From positions 310,001 to 374,000 of the forward strand of contig NZ_AP023057.1 of assembly GCF_016629565.1 (NCBI RefSeq): 64,000 bases of DNA, read 5' to 3'. Each line of letters begins with the position of its first letter. Within the stretch, counting starts at the first letter, position 1. The translations under genes were made by a program, and so were the position numbers. Below are positions 61,182 through 64,000 of the stretch, in pieces. The DNA comes from Nitratiruptor sp. YY08-10 (GTDB lineage: Bacteria > Campylobacterota > Campylobacteria > Campylobacterales > Nitratiruptoraceae). Under the pieces are notes generated by a model. It searched no databases. It saw only the letters and a list, made by a program, of their open reading frames with translations, and was not told the DNA's origin.

Positions 61182-61679
61182 GTGAATATAGAAAAAAGCA
61201 GTGGCAAAGCGTTGATGACAAAGATCAACAACCTTGCAAAAGAGCTTGGGATTGAAAATCCCCAAGGCGTGACGATTGTTCGTTTGGAAGATACGGATGA
61301 TCCAAACAAAAAGACTCTCGAACTTGTTCAGGGGAGCTGGGAGAACAAAGCGCCCTGGTTTGTCATCGATAATGAAGAGAAGGTGCATGTTCTTTCTACA
61401 CTTGAATCGATTCTACATCTGATTCGCTCTTTAAATGAAGCAAAATATGAAAATTTCAATCTCAAACTGGAAAAAGCGATTCTGGAAAATCTTCCCATCG
61501 ATTTTAACGATGTCTGGGTTGTTGCCATGAGTGAGATCCAAAAAAGGCTCGCCGAGAGTAAAAATAAAAATTTGCTTGATATCGATATTAAAAAGCTTGT
61601 GAAAGATATCAAAAAACATCATCCAAATCTTTTTATGCAGCTCAAAGATTTGCAATTTCCTCCACAAGGCCACCAATGA
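61182..61679 (+). CDS. DUF2603 family protein
   Basis: A 165-residue cytoplasmic protein of the Campylobacterota-specific DUF2603 family, with ELVQGSWENKAPWFVID and LESILHLIRSLNEAKYE as recognisable stretches and a helical, Lys-rich C-terminal half. The function is unknown; the conserved neighbour is hemN, which it overlaps by four bases (ATGA). The start is GTG 61182 with GGAGGAG directly upstream. Confidence 0.85.
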   Translation: MNIEKSSGKALMTKINNLAKELGIENPQGVTIVRLEDTDDPNKKTLELVQGSWENKAPWFVIDNEEKVHVLSTLESILHLIRSLNEAKYENFNLKLEKAILENLPIDFNDVWVVAMSEIQKRLAESKNKNLLDIDIKKLVKDIKKHHPNLFMQLKDLQFPPQGHQ

Positions 61680-63043
61680 TCGATTTTGAAAAGTTTGTCA
61701 AATACTCAAAACCGGGTCCGAGATATACAAGTTATCCTACCGCAATCGAATTTAGCGAAGATTTTTCGTATGAAAGATATATCGAAAAGCTTCATGCTCA
61801 AAAAGATGAGACGCCTCTATCTCTTTATTTTCACCTTCCCTTTTGCAGGAGTGCTTGCTACTTTTGCGGATGTAATGTTGTTTTTACTTCCAAAGAGGAT
61901 AAAAAAGAGCGATACATTTCCTATTTGCAAAAAGAGCTGGATATTATACAAACGCATATCAATCCAGACAGAGAAGTGATTCAGCTCCATTTTGGAGGTG
62001 GTACGCCTACATTTTTTTCACCCGAACAGCTGCAAAGAATCATTACTTCTATTAAAGATGTATTTGGCAATTGGAGCAGTGAAGCAGAAGTGAGCTGTGA
62101 AATCGACCCCAGATTTCTGAGTGAAGAGCATATGCAGGTTTTGAGTGAGGGCGGTTTCAATCGGGTCAGTTTTGGCGTACAGGATTTCAATGAACAGGTT
62201 CAGCAAGCAGTACACAGAATCCAAAGTTTTGAAGTGACTCAAAAGGCGGTGGAACTTGCCAGGAAATATGGTATGCAAAGCGTCAATATCGATCTTATCT
62301 ACGGACTTCCTTTCCAAACGCTTGAGAGTTTCAAAAAGACGCTGGATATGACGCTGCAACTTGATCCCGATAGACTGGCCGTTTTCAACTATGCCCATGT
62401 ACCTTGGCTCAAAAAAACAATGCGAAAGATCGACGAGACCACACTTCCTACACCAGATGTAAAGCTGCAGATTCTCAAATACACCATCGATTTTTTTACT
62501 TCCAACGGGTACAAAATGATCGGGATGGATCATTTTGCGAAACCGGATGATGAGCTTTTTAAAGCGATCGAAAAAGGGGAACTGCATAGAAACTTTCAAG
62601 GCTATACCACAAAAGGAGGTGCTGATCTTATAGGCATCGGACTGACAAGTATTGGTGAAGGCGAGGACTACTACGCCCAAAATTTCAAAGAGATGCAACA
62701 GTACGAAGCTGCGATCGATGAAGGAAAACTTCCTTTTCATCGAGGAGTGGAGCTCAGTTTTGATGACAAGGTGCGAAAAGCGGTCATTATGGAACTGATG
62801 GCCAATTTCAAACTCGATATTCCAAGAATCGAAAAAGAGTTCGGCATCGATTTCAAAGACTATTTTCAAGACGCTTTACAAGAGCTCAAAGAGTTCGAAT
62901 CAGAAGGCCTTGTGACAGTACGTGAGGATGCGATAGAAGTGAGTCCGACGGGGACTTTGCTTATCCGAAACATCGCTATGCCTTTTGATGCCTATATGAA
63001 AAAGCATAAAGAGGGTAAAAAGGTCTTTAGTAAAACGGTATGA
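61676..63043 (+). CDS. hemN: Oxygen-independent coproporphyrinogen III dehydrogenase
   Basis: A 455-residue radical SAM enzyme of haem synthesis. The cluster Cys set CRSACYFCGC is at about residues 57-66, preceded by the HemN mark GPRYTSYPTA and LYFHLPFC; GGGTPTFFSPEQL, RVSFGVQDF and DHFAKPDDEL follow. The N-terminal 'YTSYPTA' trip-wire and full C-terminal domain separate it from HemW. It overlaps both neighbours. Confidence 0.96.
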   Translation: MIDFEKFVKYSKPGPRYTSYPTAIEFSEDFSYERYIEKLHAQKDETPLSLYFHLPFCRSACYFCGCNVVFTSKEDKKERYISYLQKELDIIQTHINPDREVIQLHFGGGTPTFFSPEQLQRIITSIKDVFGNWSSEAEVSCEIDPRFLSEEHMQVLSEGGFNRVSFGVQDFNEQVQQAVHRIQSFEVTQKAVELARKYGMQSVNIDLIYGLPFQTLESFKKTLDMTLQLDPDRLAVFNYAHVPWLKKTMRKIDETTLPTPDVKLQILKYTIDFFTSNGYKMIGMDHFAKPDDELFKAIEKGELHRNFQGYTTKGGADLIGIGLTSIGEGEDYYAQNFKEMQQYEAAIDEGKLPFHRGVELSFDDKVRKAVIMELMANFKLDIPRIEKEFGIDFKDYFQDALQELKEFESEGLVTVREDAIEVSPTGTLLIRNIAMPFDAYMKKHKEGKKVFSKTV

Positions 63044-64000
63044 GACTTCTTGTTTTTACTACAAAAAAGCAGTTGCGAAATTACGCTGCTGCTCATTGTG
63101 ACACTCTTTTGCCGAAACTTCTAACCATTCAAGAGTTTCTCGATAGAGCGATTTTGACCGATAAGGTATTTATCCCAAAAGAGCTGAGGCTGCATTACTT
63201 TTACAAAGCATGCAAAAATGTTCCATTGGAGAAATTGGGCATTGAGAAAAATTTTGAACGGTTTGTGCATGAGGCTGATCTGATCTACTCTTTTTTGAAA
63301 GAGGTTTATCTTGAAAACGTAGATTTAAAAAAAATCGCTCAGTACGATATCTACGCATCCTATCCGGAGCATATTGCCATTATTCAAGCAATTTACGACA
63401 ATTATAAAAAGTTACTGAATGCACAGGGACTTGTCGATCTAATCACTTTAGAAGATTTTACAATTAACAATGCATACTTTGATCAGTTTGAAGCGATTAC
63501 GATCTATCTTTCCGGCTATTTAAGTCGGTTTGACAAAGAGATCATTCGCTCTATCCGAACTCCCGTTACTATAGAACTGGAAGTGACTCCTTTCAACAAA
63601 ACTCTTGCCGATAAGATGTTTGGTATTCAAAAGCAAGGTCTCTATACAATCGATCAAAAAGGCAATATTCAAACCATACAAGAAGATAGAGGTGAGCCGA
63701 CACTTGAGGTGTGCGGCTTTTCTAAAAGAGTAGAACAGGCAAATTTTGTCTTTGCCAAGATAGAGGAGTTTGTTCGATCTGGAATCGATCCGCAAAATAT
63801 TGCTGTGATTTTGCCCCAAAAAGATTTCAAAGAATATTTAGAAGCCTTTGATCGTTTGGACAATCTCAACTTCAGCATGGGAGACTCCTTTATCTATTCA
63901 GCGCTTTATAGAAAACTGGAAGCTTTGTATCGGTACTGTTATTTGGAAGAAGAGAAGTATGGAACGAAATTAAATGAAGAGGAGATTGAAACTTTTCAAA
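63040..64000 (+). CDS. addB: AddB-like helicase/nuclease subunit (N-terminal part, runs off the window)
   Basis: The frame opens at ATG 63040 (overlapping the hemN stop) and stays open to the end, giving 320 residues. MRLLVFTTKKQLRNY, LLTIQEFLDRAIL and a region EVCGFSKRVEQANFVFAKIEEFV-like (helicase motif IV style) followed by QNIAVILPQKDF are typical of AddB/RecB-like exonuclease subunits, which process broken DNA ends with AddA. The nuclease domain and its iron-sulfur Cys would lie beyond the window. A Walker A loop is not seen at the start, as is common for AddB of this group. Confidence 0.75.
   Translation, partial: MRLLVFTTKKQLRNYAAAHCDTLLPKLLTIQEFLDRAILTDKVFIPKELRLHYFYKACKNVPLEKLGIEKNFERFVHEADLIYSFLKEVYLENVDLKKIAQYDIYASYPEHIAIIQAIYDNYKKLLNAQGLVDLITLEDFTINNAYFDQFEAITIYLSGYLSRFDKEIIRSIRTPVTIELEVTPFNKTLADKMFGIQKQGLYTIDQKGNIQTIQEDRGEPTLEVCGFSKRVEQANFVFAKIEEFVRSGIDPQNIAVILPQKDFKEYLEAFDRLDNLNFSMGDSFIYSALYRKLEALYRYCYLEEEKYGTKLNEEEIETFQ

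Overview
The window looks like the chromosome of a deep-sea-vent type Campylobacterota (Epsilonproteobacteria), most likely Nitratiruptor or a close relative. The reasons are the Csd3/PgbA/GlcD order and the ribA-hemB-argF-DUF2603-hemN order, both of which I recall from Helicobacter and Campylobacter, together with a sulfide:quinone oxidoreductase, beta and gamma carbonic anhydrases, polyphosphate kinase and a five-haem cytochrome, as expected of a sulfur-oxidising autotroph. The species call is from memory of the group, not from a search. Nitratiruptor is known to carry a temperate siphophage (NrS-1), and the left end may belong to that type.

Positions 1-13077 are the right part of a prophage, read left to right: capsid, tail tube, a tail chaperone pair with a lambda-type -1 frameshift site (GGGAAAG), a 1421-residue tape measure, a tail-tip protein, a fibre carrying a seven-repeat beta-propeller, and a lysis cassette (DUF1353 protein, lipoprotein, holin, endolysin). 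It ends at 13036-13077 in a 3' fragment of a tRNA-Arg gene, the right attachment site. Integrase, regulators and replication genes must lie left of the window. A short membrane-protein ORF on the opposite strand with its own promoter-like sequence sits between chaperone and tape measure.

13079-17261 is a three-gene minus-strand operon: TonB-dependent receptor, small periplasmic YfiR-like protein, and a GGDEF-EAL membrane enzyme, which reads as an outer-membrane-to-c-di-GMP signalling chain. tRNA-Phe and mraY-murD (peptidoglycan) follow. Divergently come fabG-acpP-fabF-accA (fatty acids). Next are a lone HicA-like/DUF465 pair, argJ, rpmB, rpe-trpF-dnaQ-like, and a minus-strand group with a dicarboxylate symporter, a peptide-deformylase-like protein that has lost its metal ligands and gained membrane helices, and a sulfide:quinone oxidoreductase with a 58-residue companion.

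30966-36329 holds gamma carbonic anhydrase, ppk, beta carbonic anhydrase and uvrB. 36389-43807 is one plus-strand run: two small helical proteins, three type IV pilin-like proteins (the third has no ATG/GTG/TTG start), priA, ispG, dnaB and comEC. 43703-46885 (minus) has yihY, a repeated stem-loop element, glcD and a PgbA-like protein. 47026-50135 (plus) has a Csd3-like cell-shape peptidase, mgtE and a Nudix hydrolase. 50146-54728 (minus) joins a truncated haemoglobin, the two agmatine-to-putrescine enzymes and a Znu-type zinc transporter. After an AT-rich orphan putative nuclease come alr, a small-protein group with rsmG and ribA, then hemB-argF-cytochrome c-DUF2603-hemN and the start of addB.

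Genes are packed tightly, with many ATGA overlaps and several 3' antisense overlaps. No gap without a gene exceeds 300 bases. I saw no rRNA, CRISPR array, insertion sequence or replication origin.
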